Shown: piece by piece, positions 35,909-47,542 of the stretch
How positions within the stretch are numbered: the stretch's first letter is position 1
Layout: every line of letters starts with the position of its first letter
Assembly: GCA_016858145.1 (NCBI GenBank)
Contig: JAEHOE010000014.1
Location: 1,116,001 to 1,180,000 of the forward strand
Direction of reading: 5' to 3'
DNA: 64,000 nt
From: Edaphochlamys debaryana
Lineage: Eukaryota; Chlorophyta; Chlorophyceae; Chlamydomonadales
The notes under the pieces: generated by a model
What the model was told of the DNA's origin: nothing
The model's database searches: none
The model's input: only the letters and a program-made list of their open reading frames with translations
Position numbers and translations under genes: made by a program

Positions 35909-38900
35909 TCACGGCGCGTCGTCTCTGAGCGAGGCGTACATGGCCTCCAGCATGTCCAGGGCCTTGGGCAGCGAGGTCATGAGGCGGTAGGCGTTGAGCA
36001 GGCGCTGCTCCACCTGGGGAGGGGGTGGAGGAGGGGAGGGTGGGTGGGTGGGCGGTGGGGTGGGGCGGTCGGGTGGGGTGGGGGGTCGGTGGGCGGAGGG
36101 CGTGGGTGAGAGCGTGGGTTCAGGTGTGGGCGCGTGAGGGGGCTGGATTCTCAGGCTGGCCGTGCTGAAAAGAAGAGCAGTGGGTGCAGCCGGCAAAGAG
36201 CGCGTGGACGCCTCACCGGCCTCCACGCCCCCTTTGCTCCCCCCATCCCCTCCGCCACTCCGCACGCCCCATCCCGCCCCCCCCTCCCCAACGCCCGCCC
36301 CCAAAAACCTCCCCCTCCCCGCCACGCACCTGCGCCAGCACGTCCCCCACCGTCTCGTCCTCCAGCGGCACCGCCGGGGGCGCCCCCGCCGGCAGCGGCA
36401 GCGGCGCCGCCAGCCCCGACAGGTGCTCCACGCCGCCCCGCACGTCCGCGTAGGCCCGCAGCAGCTGCTCCAGGGAGGCCTGGGTGGCGTCGGCGGCCGC
36501 CTCGGCGCTGCGGAGCTCGGCCTGCGTGTGGGGGTGTGGGGTGGGGTGTGGGGTGTTTGTGGGGTGGGGTGGGGACAAGGGTTGGAGTGTAGAGGACGCG
36601 GGCTCAGAAAGCTGACTTTCCGGGACCCTGGCCCCCCAGTTTCCTGCGCCCATCCCTGCAGCCTTCTCACCCCCTCCCTCCCTCCCCTGCCCACCCCTCC
36701 CCCCTCCCCACCTGCGCCGCGTCCAGCTGCTTCTGCGTGCTCATCTTGCCGCCCCCCCGCAACTCCTCCCGGTGGCCCCGCAGCACCTCCACCTCGGCGG
36801 CCGCCTGCAGCCGCTGGGCGGCGGCCTGGCTCTGCATGGCCAGTAGGCCCCTGGGTGGGTAGGGTGGGCAGGGGGTTGGGTGGGTGAGGGGTGCGTTGGA
36901 TGGGTAGAGGGTGGGGTGGTGGACATGTGGTAAGGAGTGGAGGGGTTTGCGTCCATCCCGGTCCCCAGCTGGGCTTCTCGCCATCAACACCTGGCCGCAG
37001 CCCTGACCACCCAGACCCCCCGCCTCCCCGCCCACGCCCCTCAGACCCCACCAGAACCCCAGCCCCAACCCCAGCCCCAGCCCCAGCCCCCCCCCACACC
37101 CACTTGTAGCTCTCCTGCTGCGCCAGGAGCCTCGCCAGCAGCTCCGCCACCCGCCGCGCGCCCGTGCTCCGGCACAGCCGCACCACCAGGTCCCGCGCCG
37201 TGATGTCCCCCGCCTCGCCGGCGGCGGCAGCGGAGGCCGCGGCGCGGCTGGCGGCGCCCTCGGCGCCGCCCGCGGAGGCGCCCGCAGAGGCGCAGGCGGC
37301 GGTGCCGCCGCGGGGCGTGGCGGCGGCCGAGTTGCCGCCCGGGGGGGTGTCGCCGGTGGCCAAGGGCTGGAACTGGCGCTGCATGAGGGCGCGGTTGGTC
37401 TGCTGCAGTGTGGCGGCCTGGGGGGGGGGGCAGGGGTGGAGGGGTGTGGAGGGGGGGTGGAGGGGGGGGTGTGTGGGGGGGTGGAGGGGTGTGGGGTGGA
37501 GGGGAGGGGGTGGCGGGGGTGGCGGGGAAAGAGAAGGTGGGAGGGCGAAGGACCTGGTGAGGACGTCAGGCCTTGCACTGCATGGGGGACTGCACAGGTG
37601 CGCACCTCTCCCCCCTCTGCCTCGCCGTGCTCCGACCCTCCCTCCTTTAACCCGCCGGCGTTTGCCACAAGACCCCCGCCCAATGCATCCGCAGACACCT
37701 CCCTCGCGGTTGTGCGTCCGGCGCTTACGCTGAGTCCCGCGCACCCCTGCATCCTGCAATGATAACAAGCCCTCCCTCCCTCCTTAAGCCTACCCCTTTT
37801 GGGCCGTTCCCCATTCTTGACTCTTCCCCACGCCGCTCGGCCCACCTTTTCCCGCGCGCCCGCCAGCGCCTTGGCCCTCCTGGCCCGCCCCGCCGCCACC
37901 TCGGCCTCCAGCGCCGCCAGCTCCCCCTTGGTCGCCTCCTTGGCGGCGGAGGCCTCGCGGCCCACCAGCTGGGCGGTCTGGGGGTGTGTGTGGGGGGGTG
38001 GAGGTGGGGGGTGTGGGGTGTGGGGGGAGAGGGAGGCGGCGAGGGTGAACGGGCAGAAGGCGGAGAGGAGGATGGGAGACGACCCTGGGCTGAGGGCTGA
38101 TCGGGCTTTGGCGCAGGCGCCCTTCCCCAGGCTCAGACCCGGGCTCTGCACGGTCCTCAGCAATGCCCGTCCGCACTGCAAACCTCACCCCGCAACCCTA
38201 CTAGCGCTCTCTCCCTGCGTGCGTGCCCTGGCTCGGGCGCTGAGCCCTGCTTGCCGGACACCCGGCTGCCGGGCGACAAGTCCTTGCGGGGAGGTTCCCA
38301 CCGCGACTCCCACCGTGAAGCAATCCCCGAAAGGACCTACCGCTCGCCACCCCCATGTCCGACAAGGACAGCCCTGCCTTCACCCGCGAAGGGCTCAGTG
38401 CCAGGGATCCTCCTGCGCCACACGCGTCTTGACCGCTCCCCCCCCTCCCCCTCCCCCCGGACCCACCACGATTGCCGCCTGCTTCATGGCCCGCTGTTCC
38501 TCCAGCGCCCGGATGCGAGCCTCCAGCAGCGGCTCCTCGGCGCGGAGCTTCTCAATCACCTGGGGGGGTTGGGGGGTGGGGGGTTGGGGGTTGGGGACGC
38601 GAGGCGTGGGAAAGGAAGGCCCCTAGCCCTCCACGCCGTCTTCTCCCAGGCCTTCCCCAGCTGCAGTCCGCCCGCCCACCCGTACGCCAAGCCCCAGCCC
38701 CCCCCCCAAAACACACACACACACACACCTGCTCGTAGGTCTTGCGGATGCTGAAGGCCTCATTGGCTTTAAAGGACGCCTTGTCCAGCCGGTTCTGGGG
38801 GAAGGGGGGGGGAACGGGAATGGGGGTAAGAGGATTGGCCCTGACGGACGCCACCGCTGGGCTCAGCGTCCACGGCAGTGACGACACCAGCCTCACCCTG

Positions 38901-41184
38901 CCCGTCCCTGCGCCTGCACTCTGCCGCCGCACCCCGCTCACGTGCCGCCCTCCCGCTGCACCCCGCCTCCAGCCCCACCATCACTCCGTCTCCCCCTCAC
39001 CCCGTCCCAACCACCCCACACACACTCCCCACCCCTGCCCCACCCCACTCCCGCACCTGCAGCCCCCGCAGCTCCCTCCCCGCGGCCGAGTTGGGCGGCA
39101 GCGCGGCAATGGCCCCCGCAATGGCGCCCTGCGACAGCCCCCCCGCCGAGGAGCCCACGGAGCCCTCGCTGCACACCGACAGGCCCAGCGCGGCCCCGCC
39201 CAGGCCCGCCAGGGGCCCCGCGGGGCCCGACAGGGAGGCGGCGATGGCGCTGCCGCCCTTGCCCTCGGCGGCGCCGGGCAGCGCGCCCCCTGCCACCTTG
39301 GCCAGGTCCTTTGGGGGAGAGGGGAGGGGGGGGTGGGGGTGGTGGGCGAGGGGTGTTTGTAGCTGAGCGGGATAGCGTCGGGGGTGAGAGGGCTGAGGAG
39401 GTGATGTGGATTTCGGGAAGATGCGCCAGCGCCCCCGCTGCAGCCTGAGTAGCGTCCTTGCAACCCCAGCCGCAGCCGCAGCCCCAGCCGCTCACACAAA
39501 CCCGGCGACCCCTCCCTCCCTCCGGTTCCCCCTTCCCCCCACCCGCAGGCTGTCGTGCAGATTGTCCAGGCGCTGTATGGCGGTCTTCTTGTCCTGAAGG
39601 GGGGGAGAGGGAATGGTGGAGGGGCGGGAAGGCCCGGTAGCTGCGTGTCAGCGTCGGGGCCTGCTCACGCTCGTGTTAGCAGTGCAAGCCCGCGCGTACA
39701 GCAAGCTTCCGGTGGCCGAACAGCAAGGGTCGCCCAGCCCCCGTCTTCCCAACCCGCCTTCTCTTCCCCTCTCCCCACTTCCCGCCCACACTTCCACCCC
39801 CAAACCCTGCCCGCCCCTCCCACAACAACCCCACCCCCGCACACCCCCGCACTGCCGTACCTTGATGACCTTGTCGTACCCCCTCCGCAGCTCGTGCACC
39901 TGCCGCTCCAGCCGCTGCACCAGCCGCTCGCCGTCGCTGGCGGTGCCGGCCTTGCCCTGGGGGCGGGGAGGGGGGGGAAGGGAGGGAAGGGAGATCTTTG
40001 ACGAGTTAGAGTTTGAAGAGCACAGATTGAAGGGAGGGAGGGGATGATTATCGGAGCATTGAAGAAGGGAGGGAGGGGGTAAAGCGGGGGGGGGGGGGGT
40101 GCGGGAGGGGGGAGGGGTAAGCACGCGGTTTGCAACCCCACGGTTCGGTGGTCTCCGCTCGACCAGGTGAACAGGCCCGCGTCTCCTAGGTGGGGAGAGT
40201 GTAGCCAGCCGCGCAGGTCTTCCTCCCCTACGGCCACCCCTCCAGAGGTGTAGACCCCCATTCAAACCCCGTCCCGGCCCTCCCCGGCCCCCTGCGCCCC
40301 GCTCGCCTGCAGCTCCGTGCTGCCGCCCCGCCGGGACACCTCCCCGGCCAGCTCCTTATTCTCCTGCGGGGTCAGGGGAAGGGCACAGCAGGTTAGGCGC
40401 ACGGGGTAAGCTGCGCCGATCAGAGAGACAGGGGGGTCTCCTGCCGCCTGCCCTCTCCCTCCCCCAACGCCCCTCCCCTCCTGCTCCCCCTTCCCCCCCC
40501 CCCCTCACTATCCCCCCCCCCTATCCTTCCCCCCACCTGCTTGAGCGCCAGCAGCGTGTTCTTGTTCTGCTTTATGGTCCACTGGTTGGTCTCCTGGCTG
40601 GACTGCAGGTCGGCCTCTGAGGGAGGGAGAGAGGGGGTTTAGAACGGGGGGGGCAGGGGGGGGGTCGGAGCTAAGCGGCGGCCAGGCAGGCGTAGGATGG
40701 GAGGGGACGTGAGGGGTACCGGTATGAGGTATGCAGTGGTTTGCAGGGTCTCTGCTCTGCCTCTACTCGCATAAGCATACTGCCTCCACATACTTGGAGT
40801 TGATCAACATCGTTTCGCGTCGGGGAAGTGTCTCGGTAAGACGAGAACCCGCCCAGACCCAAACACGCCCCCGCCCCAGCGCCGGCCCCGCCCCTCACCG
40901 AGCTGTGCCAGCCGCTCCCGCAGCTGCACCACGATCTCCGACTCATCGCCCCCGCCTGACGCGCTGGCGGCCAGAGATGCAGCTATGGCTGCTGCAGAGC
41001 GGTGCGCATGGGCGCGCGCCGGCGCGGGGCCGGGGCTGGTGGTGGAGTGGGTGGTGGAGGCGCGGGATGGCTCCTTGGTGGGGGTGCGTGCCCCCGATGG
41101 GTTCCTCGCGACTGCCCCGGGCGACGAGCCCGCCGCAGCAGTGCGGGAGGAGCTCGAAGCTCCAGAGGAGCGATGGCTGCTCAT
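35909..41184 (-). CDS. ODA10: ODA10/CCDC151 (ODAD3) homologue, outer dynein arm assembly coiled-coil protein, 620 aa
   Basis: Thirteen exons close in frame: 41184-40899, 40616-40537, 40363-40307, 39956-39861, 39593-39543, 39308-39057, 38794-38729, 38559-38467, 37977-37846, 37417-37104, 36850-36712, 36521-36330, 36013-35909. After a Ser/Ala-rich N-terminus of about 85 residues the chain is mostly coiled coil. Blocks that fit CCDC151 in order: SSQETNQWTIKQNKNTLLAL, YDKVIKDKKTAIQRLDNLHD, NRLDKASFKANEAFSIRKTY followed by EQVIEKLRAEEP, and DLVVRLC...LLARLLAQQESYKGL. In Chlamydomonas ODA10 is needed to assemble outer dynein arms on flagella. Low-complexity Gly/Ala inserts (exons 6 and 10) interrupt the coils. 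Intron 3 uses a GC donor. The family could be confused with related ODA docking proteins such as ODA1/CCDC114, but the block order favours CCDC151. Confidence 0.8.
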
Positions 41185-42162
41185 CGTCAGGCGTCCAGCG
41201 GCTGCTCAGCGGTGTTGCGTGGCCATGTGCCCAGCCGTGGGCGTCACCCCTGAACCAGCGACCACCGGTTGTGTAGTGTGCACCGCTATATGAAAAACTT
41301 GCGGTCCTCTGTTATAGAAGGGGCTCGCTCCGCGGCCTGCTCAATGTTGGGCCGACTGCCCGGGGGCTCTCTTGTGCACTCGAACGCTTGCGCTATCGAG
41401 TTTGTGTCTCAGTTAGCGCTTACAGCAGCTAAGTGTGTGGACGTTTACGTGGGATGTTCTTCGACAGTGCCTTGACCTCGCTAGAAGCTCACTGAGTGTG
41501 TGCGGTTGAATTCCAGTATGCAAGTAGGATGAAAGCGACACGCCGTGCGCGTTTGTCAAGCGCCGAGAGGTAACCGGCCGGCATCGAGCGACAACACGGT
41601 CGTGCCCCTCCAAGCAACAGCGTCCTTCCCACGCATTCCAAGCTTCTTCCAGACCCAATAACCACTTGCAGTCCGCCGTGCGACGACACGCCTTCCAACC
41701 CACCGTGCCGGCATGCCCGTGCCAGCCTCCGCGACTCTCGCCCCGCCGAGCGACGTCCCCCGAGCGCTTCTGCTGCTATTCCCAGTGACCTCGGCAGCAC
41801 CGAGACTCCGTTGACTTCATAGATGGTGTGCGTGTGGGGTTCAGGCAGGGCGGCGAGGGGCGGTGTGCCTCATCAATGTCTGGCAGGGTCTGGCGGGAAA
41901 GGGCGGGAAGTGAACGGAAGCGCACACACGGGACCAACCGCGCGCCCAGCAGTTGCACGCGGCCTGTTGCAGTAACAGTACGCCCGGATCTCCGCGCACA
42001 ACCAGGTCCTCACCGCGAGCCTGACGGCCCCGCAAGCAATTTGTGCCCAACGGCAGCCAGCGAACGCCGGGAACTGCCCAGAGAGCGTCACCAAACCACT
42101 TAGAGCACTCGAATATCACTCAGCATGGCGGGAAGGACTTCTTCTTTTCACCTGGCGAAGCC
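41185..42162. promoter_or_regulatory. Divergent upstream region, ODA10 homologue / ankyrin copy A
   Basis: The genes on either side point away from this 978-bp stretch, so both promoters should lie here. No repeat or coding region was supported. An out-of-frame ATG at 42125 aligns with the start of the downstream paralogue. Confidence 0.4.
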
Positions 42163-44421
42163 ATGCCATGCCGCAATGCCGCTTCAATGCTGGCCTCCTC
42201 GGCCTCGCAAGTATGGATGCCCGGGCTCGTGGAGCGCATCGCTTCCTTCCTGCCAGCCAGCGATGCCGCGTGCCTCCGCCTGGTGTCCAAATTCGCGGCG
42301 ACGCTGCTGCGACAACATGCGTGCCTGCATCTCTCTCAGCCCGCGCCGCGCTGGGCCTTCGAGCAGCACTGGGCCAGGCCAGGCTCCTGCAAGGCGCTGA
42401 CGTGGACGCAGCGCGATCAGCTGGTCTCACTGGTGACCCGCAGCGACGACGTCGCCAACCTGCAGACGGCGCTGGCGGCAGCGGACCTCCGCCCCCGCCA
42501 GGAGCACCTGGAGGCCGCGGCAGGCGCCGGGGCTCTGCGCAGCTGCGGCTGGCTGTCGCAACCCGGCCGACTGCTGAAGGCGCCAGTGTGGGGGGAGGTG
42601 CTCCTGTGGGCCGCGTCTGAAGGCCAGCGGGCGGCTTGCGAGTGGTGCCTGCTGCGCAACCCGGCTCTCTTGCGAGCACCGTACGGATACGCACACCCTG
42701 CCAGCGGTTCACTGCTGGTCGCTGCCGCCGAAAAGGCTGCACACGCCGGCCACGTGGACCTCATGCGCTGGCTGGTTGCCCAGGTCAGCGAGGTGCCCAA
42801 GGACATGCACCTGGACCTGTGCCGCGCGGCACTGAGGGGCTGCAGCCTCGAGGCGGCCCAGGCGCTGTGGGCGCGGCTCCGTGGAAGTGACGCGGAAGTC
42901 CCCGGGGACTACCAGTGCCAGACGAGCGCGCTCGGCAGCCGGCAGGGCTGGCAGGAGAAGATCGCGTGGGTGCTCGCGCGGGCCTCGGGGCCCCGGGCCC
43001 CGCTGGACCCCATGTGCTACGGGTCCGCAGGAGTCTTGGTCCTGCCTGGGCCTGCGGCTGTGGAGCGCCTCGAGTGGCTGCAGGCCCAGGCCGTCCCCCG
43101 GACGCAAGATGAGGCCTTGCGCGGTGTGCGGACCGCGGTGCGGGCCTGCAATGTCGAAGCCCTCGAGTGGAACCTGGACAAGGGCGTCCCACTGGACCGG
43201 CTATGGACGATAGCCCATGAAGCTGTGTCTGCGGTCAGGGCAGGCCGCCTGGACGTGCTGAGGGCCCTGAAGCGGGTGAGAGGGGAAGAGATCTGGAGTC
43301 GCATCTGCGGGAGAGATCAAGACTCGCATCTGGGTCGGGAGTGTGCGCTGGTGCGTGCGGGCTTGGTGTTTGCCGGGGCTTCAACAAACTGGCTGTAATC
43401 CACCCCTCACACCGACTGGATAGCCAGCTTTGGCCGCGACACCCGAATCCTTATCACCTACCCTGTTCTCTCCATCCCTCCTCTCAACCGAGCAGGCCGG
43501 CTGCCCCATCGACCCGGAACTGATTGTGGACACAGCTGCCCAGAGCGGGCGGCTGGAGGTCCTGCGCTGGGTGTGCGAGGAGTGGGGCTGGGCCCCCGGC
43601 AGCCAGCGGCCTCACCGCCGCCATGTTCCACAGCGCCGCTGGGTCGGGCAGCGCCGAGCTGATGCGCTTCATGAGGGCGTGCGGCTGCCCGCTGGCCGAG
43701 GGCGCCTGGGCCCAGGCGGTGGCGTCGGGGTGCGAGGCGGCGGTGGAGCTGCTGGCGGAGTGGCGCTGCCCGCGGCCGGTGAGCAGGGTTGGGGTCGTTT
43801 GCTCAGAGCGGTACTCAAGCACTGAATCCTGCATGACGGCATGCGACATGGCAAGCGTGCGATCTGGGCTGGACGTTAGCCTTGCTTGGCCACTGGCCAG
43901 GCGTAGGTCCCAGGTCTCGTTGCGCTGTGTGGCGCAGGCCGGGCTGGTGCCTCCTGTCCTGTGACTTGGCACGGCGGATGGCCCGGCTGATTATGGCAGC
44001 TGTGTATGGGATGCCGGTATCACCAGACACCGCCCTGGCTTGAGTGCTGTGCCACCGCTGCACCCGCCAACCGTGCCCCCCTTGCCCCGCCCCCCTTTCT
44101 TGCCTCTTGCGTGTGCAGGCGAGCGGCGAGCCCTTCCACGTGGCCATGAGCAGGGGCGAGTGGAACATGCTCGTCACCCTGATCGTGGCCCGGATAGATA
44201 CCGCTGGGCCGGTTCCGAGGCCGCCTGTTCCAAGAGGCCGTGTCCAGCTACCGCTTCCAAAGCGCATCGTGGCCCGTCCTGCACGTGCTCGCGGCGGCAA
44301 CGCGAACGCCGGACCGAGACTGCCGGGCCGCGTTGGAACGGGTGCGTGCCGGGCACGCCCCGCCCCGGAACGCCCCGGGGTGTGCGGCACGGGTCGGCAG
44401 CGTGCTGCGGTTTCTTGTTAG
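42163..44421 (+). pseudogene. Ankyrin-type repeat protein, copy A, frameshifted
   Basis: Three exons correspond to those of copy B: 42163-43275, 43495-43778, 44119-44421. The first encodes VWMPGLVERIASFLP (F-box-like) and ankyrin-type units such as AGHVDLMRWLVAQ, and is intact. In exon 2, WAPGS is followed by a 4-bp duplication (CAGC, 43601-43608) that is absent from copy B, which changes the frame so that LTAAMFHSAAG is lost. Exon 2 is 284 nt against 279 in B. Exon 3 begins ASGEPFHVAMSRGEW and then diverges from B, with no resemblance after about 20 codons. The start at 42163 is the first in-frame ATG; the region aligned with the copy B start is out of frame. It may still make a truncated protein of about 470 residues. 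Confidence 0.72.
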
Positions 44422-44960
44422 CAGGACTTTTTGGTGGCGGGTTGCGCGGCGTGGTGGTCAGGAGCGCTCAGGGATGCTTGCTCGACAACGCAAGGTGGGG
44501 GAAGAACGGCACTCTATGAGGGCGGAAGACGAGCAGGGGTAAACTCATTGTGCAGCTAGCCGAGCAGGGGTGGCCAGGGAAGGAACGGTGGGATGGCGGA
44601 GGTTGAAGCGTGTGGCACTGGTGCGGCAGCACATGTCCGCTGTCTGGGCCGTTGTCCTCCAGAGCTTGGGGGTGGCCGGGGTCGAGTGCGCAGGGGGGCG
44701 GGGAGGAACGGCGGGAGGAACGGCGGAACGGCGGGGGACGATGCGTGTGGCACGCCGTCGTTGCGTGTCCTCTGCCCCCCCCCAGTCCTAATACTTCCTA
44801 TGCTGCCGCTAAGCCACACAGATAATTGCTTGTGCGGACCCTCAACAGCAGCTGTGCAGCACGGTTCAGTTGCAATCGCTCCCTCTGAGCTCACAGCTAG
44901 CAGTGGTAGCCGCTTTGGCTGCTGTATGCAGTTCTATCAGAAGGCATATGAGCGATCATC
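44422..44960. other. Intergenic region between ankyrin copies A and B
   Basis: Presumed 3' end of copy A and promoter of copy B. Nothing else seen. Confidence 0.5.
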
Positions 44961-47136
44961 ATGGCTGAAGATGCGGGCGCGACGGTCTCGGAAGAGCCAT
45001 GTTCTGTGCCCAGTTTCTCTGGCCCGCAAGTATGGATGCCCGGTCTCATAGAGCGCATCGCTTCCTACCTACCAGCCAACGATGCCGCGTGCCTCCGCCT
45101 GGTGTCTGCATCCGCGGCGACGCTGCTGCGGCAATATGCGTGCCTGCATCTCTCTCAGCCCGCGCCGCGCTGGGCCTTCGAGCAGCACTGGGGCAGGTCA
45201 AGCTCTTATAAAGCGCTGACGTGGACGCAGCGCGATCAGCTGGTCTCACTGGTGGCCCGCAGCGACGACGTCGCCAACCTGCAGACGGCGCTGGCGGCAG
45301 CGGACCTCCGCCCCCGCCAGGAGCACCTGGAGGCCGCGGCAGGCGCCGGGGCTCTACACACCTGCGGCTGGCTGTCGCAACCCGGCCGGCTGCCGCCACA
45401 GGGTCCAGACTGGGAGCCGGTGCTTCTTCAAGCCGCAGCGGCCGGCCAGCGGGCGGCTTGCGAGTGGTGCCTGCAGTGCGTACCCCCGCTCCGGAAGTCG
45501 CCCCAGGGGGCTGTCGCGGCCGCGGAGAAGGCCGGCCGCGCCGGCCACGTGGACCTCATGCGCTGGCTGATTGCGCAGGCGGGCAGCATCGCGGTGCGGT
45601 GCAGGGACGGCCTGTGCATTGCGGCACTGGAAGGCTGCGATCTGGAGGAGGCGCGCGCCATCTGGGGGCTGCTGCAGGGGCCCGAGGGGGGCGCGCCGTG
45701 GGACGACGCCGGGAATTCGGTGCGGTGCCAGTTCGCCGCCATCCGCAGCCACCAGGGCTGGCGGGAGAAGCTCGAGTGGCTGCTGGGGCGGAGCCAACAA
45801 GCGCTGGACCAACTCGACCAGGGCTGCTACGCCGCTGCCGTGGGGCTGCCCGGCCCCGCTGCGGTGGAGCGGTTCGGCTGGCTCCAGGCCTGCGGCGTGA
45901 GCATCAGCGGCGTCAAGGCGTCGCGCACCCTTGCGATCGCGGCGGCTGGCGGGAACGTCGAGGCGGTGCAGTGGCTGCTGGCGGCGGGCGCGTCGGTGCG
46001 CGGCGCCGCACGGCTGCCCTGGATGCTGAGTGAGCTGGCGAGGGCGGGGCACGTGGGGGTGCTTCAGGCCCTGACACGGGTGAGTCGTTGGGAGCACTGG
46101 GGTTGGTGGCAGGACTGCTGGCTAGGTGGCTGGGCTGGTGGCTGCTCCTTGCTTTCCATGCCTGCGGGCTTCGGCACAGAGTACACTGGTGCCCTGCCTT
46201 GGCCCCGACACGTCGACCCCCGTCCCATTGGCTCCTCTTCTCCGTCACCGCACCAGGCACGCTACCCGCTGGACCCAGGCCAGCTGGCGCATGCATCCGC
46301 CGCGGGCGGGCGGCTGGAGGTCCTGCGCTGGGTGTGCGAGGAGTGGGGCTGGGCCCCCGGCAGCGGCCTCACCGCCGCCATGTTCCACAGCGCCGCTGGG
46401 TCGGGCAGCGCCGAGCTGATGCGCTTCATGAGGGCGCGCGGCTGCCCGCTGGCCGAGGGCGCCTGGGCCCAGGCGGTGGCGTCGGGGTGCGAGGCGGCGG
46501 TGGAGCTGCTGGCGGAGTGGCGCTGCCCGCGGCCGGTGAGCAGGTTTGGGTGCGTTTGCTCTGAGCGGCATTGAAACAATCAATCCTGCATGACCGCTTG
46601 TTAAGAGAGGCAAAGGGCACCGCGGCTTTGACTGCCGCCTGCGGCGTCAAGAGTATAGGGCCTTTCTTCATGCGGGTTGAACGCTAGGTGGCCGTACCTC
46701 GTGCTGGAAGCCCTAGGAACACGGGCTGGGCTTGCACCTATTCCATGTTGCGGCTTTGACTGCCAGACTTTCGGGGCTAGCACGGCGGCGTCACCTCAAG
46801 GGGCCTTTATGCATGTGGGTACATCATGTGAGGGCAGCCTCCTTCGTTCTGGAAGCCCTGGACTGAGGTCCGCTATGTTGCTGGCCTTGCAATCCCGTTC
46901 GCCACCAGGCGAGCGGCGAGCCCTACGCCAAGGCGGTGGCGCGCTGCGAGTGGCGACTGGTCGCCGCACTGGCGGCGGCGGGGCTGCCGCTCCCGCCGGG
47001 CGGGGCCGCACGCGCCCTGTGCCTCGACGCGGAGCGCTTGGGCGCACCGCTTTTAGTGCTGCAGGCACTGGCGGGGGCGGGGGGGGAGACGGGGGCAGTG
47101 ATAGGGGAGGAGCAGGCGACGCTGGCGGTGGCCTAG
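44961..47136 (+). CDS. Ankyrin-type repeat protein, copy B, with F-box-like N-terminus, 541 aa
   Basis: Three exons close in frame: 44961-46079, 46257-46535, 46909-47136. The N-terminus (VWMPGLIERIASYLPANDAA then CLRLVSASAATLL) has the Pro/Leu pattern of an F-box; this is inference. Degenerate ankyrin-type units of about 30 residues follow: AGHVDLMRWLIAQAG, AAGGNVEAVQWLLAAGAS, ARAGHVGVLQALTR, AAGGRLEVLRWVCEEWGWAP, GSGSAELMRFMRARGCPLAE, SGCEAAVELLAEWRCPRP, then ASGEPYAKAVARCEWRL. Large families of such proteins are known in volvocine genomes; their function is unknown, and substrate recruitment to an SCF ligase would fit an F-box. Identity with copy A is very high through residues 30-160 and drops later. 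Confidence 0.8.
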
Positions 47137-47542
47137 GCAGCGAGCAGCTGGCCCCGGCACCTGCGACAGAGGGGCGCCGGGGGCGGGGCAGGAGGGGCCA
47201 TGGGCGAGGCCAAGGGCGCAGCGGAATGGCGGCAGCTTGACCGGAGGCGGCGGCTTGATGAAAGCGTGACGGATGCGGGCTCTGGGGAGGCGAGGGGGCG
47301 GCTGGCCGCTGGTGAAGGGGTGCATGGACCCTGGAGGCCCCCCATGCAATCTCGGACCGGCCGATGCCCCCTAGACCCACCGGTGCTCCTGCGCCCTTGC
47401 CTTGCCAGCAGCCGCTGCCGCACCTCGCGCCTCCCAGCTACTAGGCAGAGAGCCGCCCCCCAGCTTCTGATTCTTCTTGTTCAGAAACGACCCGAGCGTT
47501 GAGCCAGCACCCCACTCGCTCCAAACCCACACCCGCACCGCA
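47137..47542. other. Intergenic region between ankyrin copy B and second ubiquitin-fold gene
   Basis: Contains the copy B 3'UTR and the promoter of the next gene. No other signal. Confidence 0.5.
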
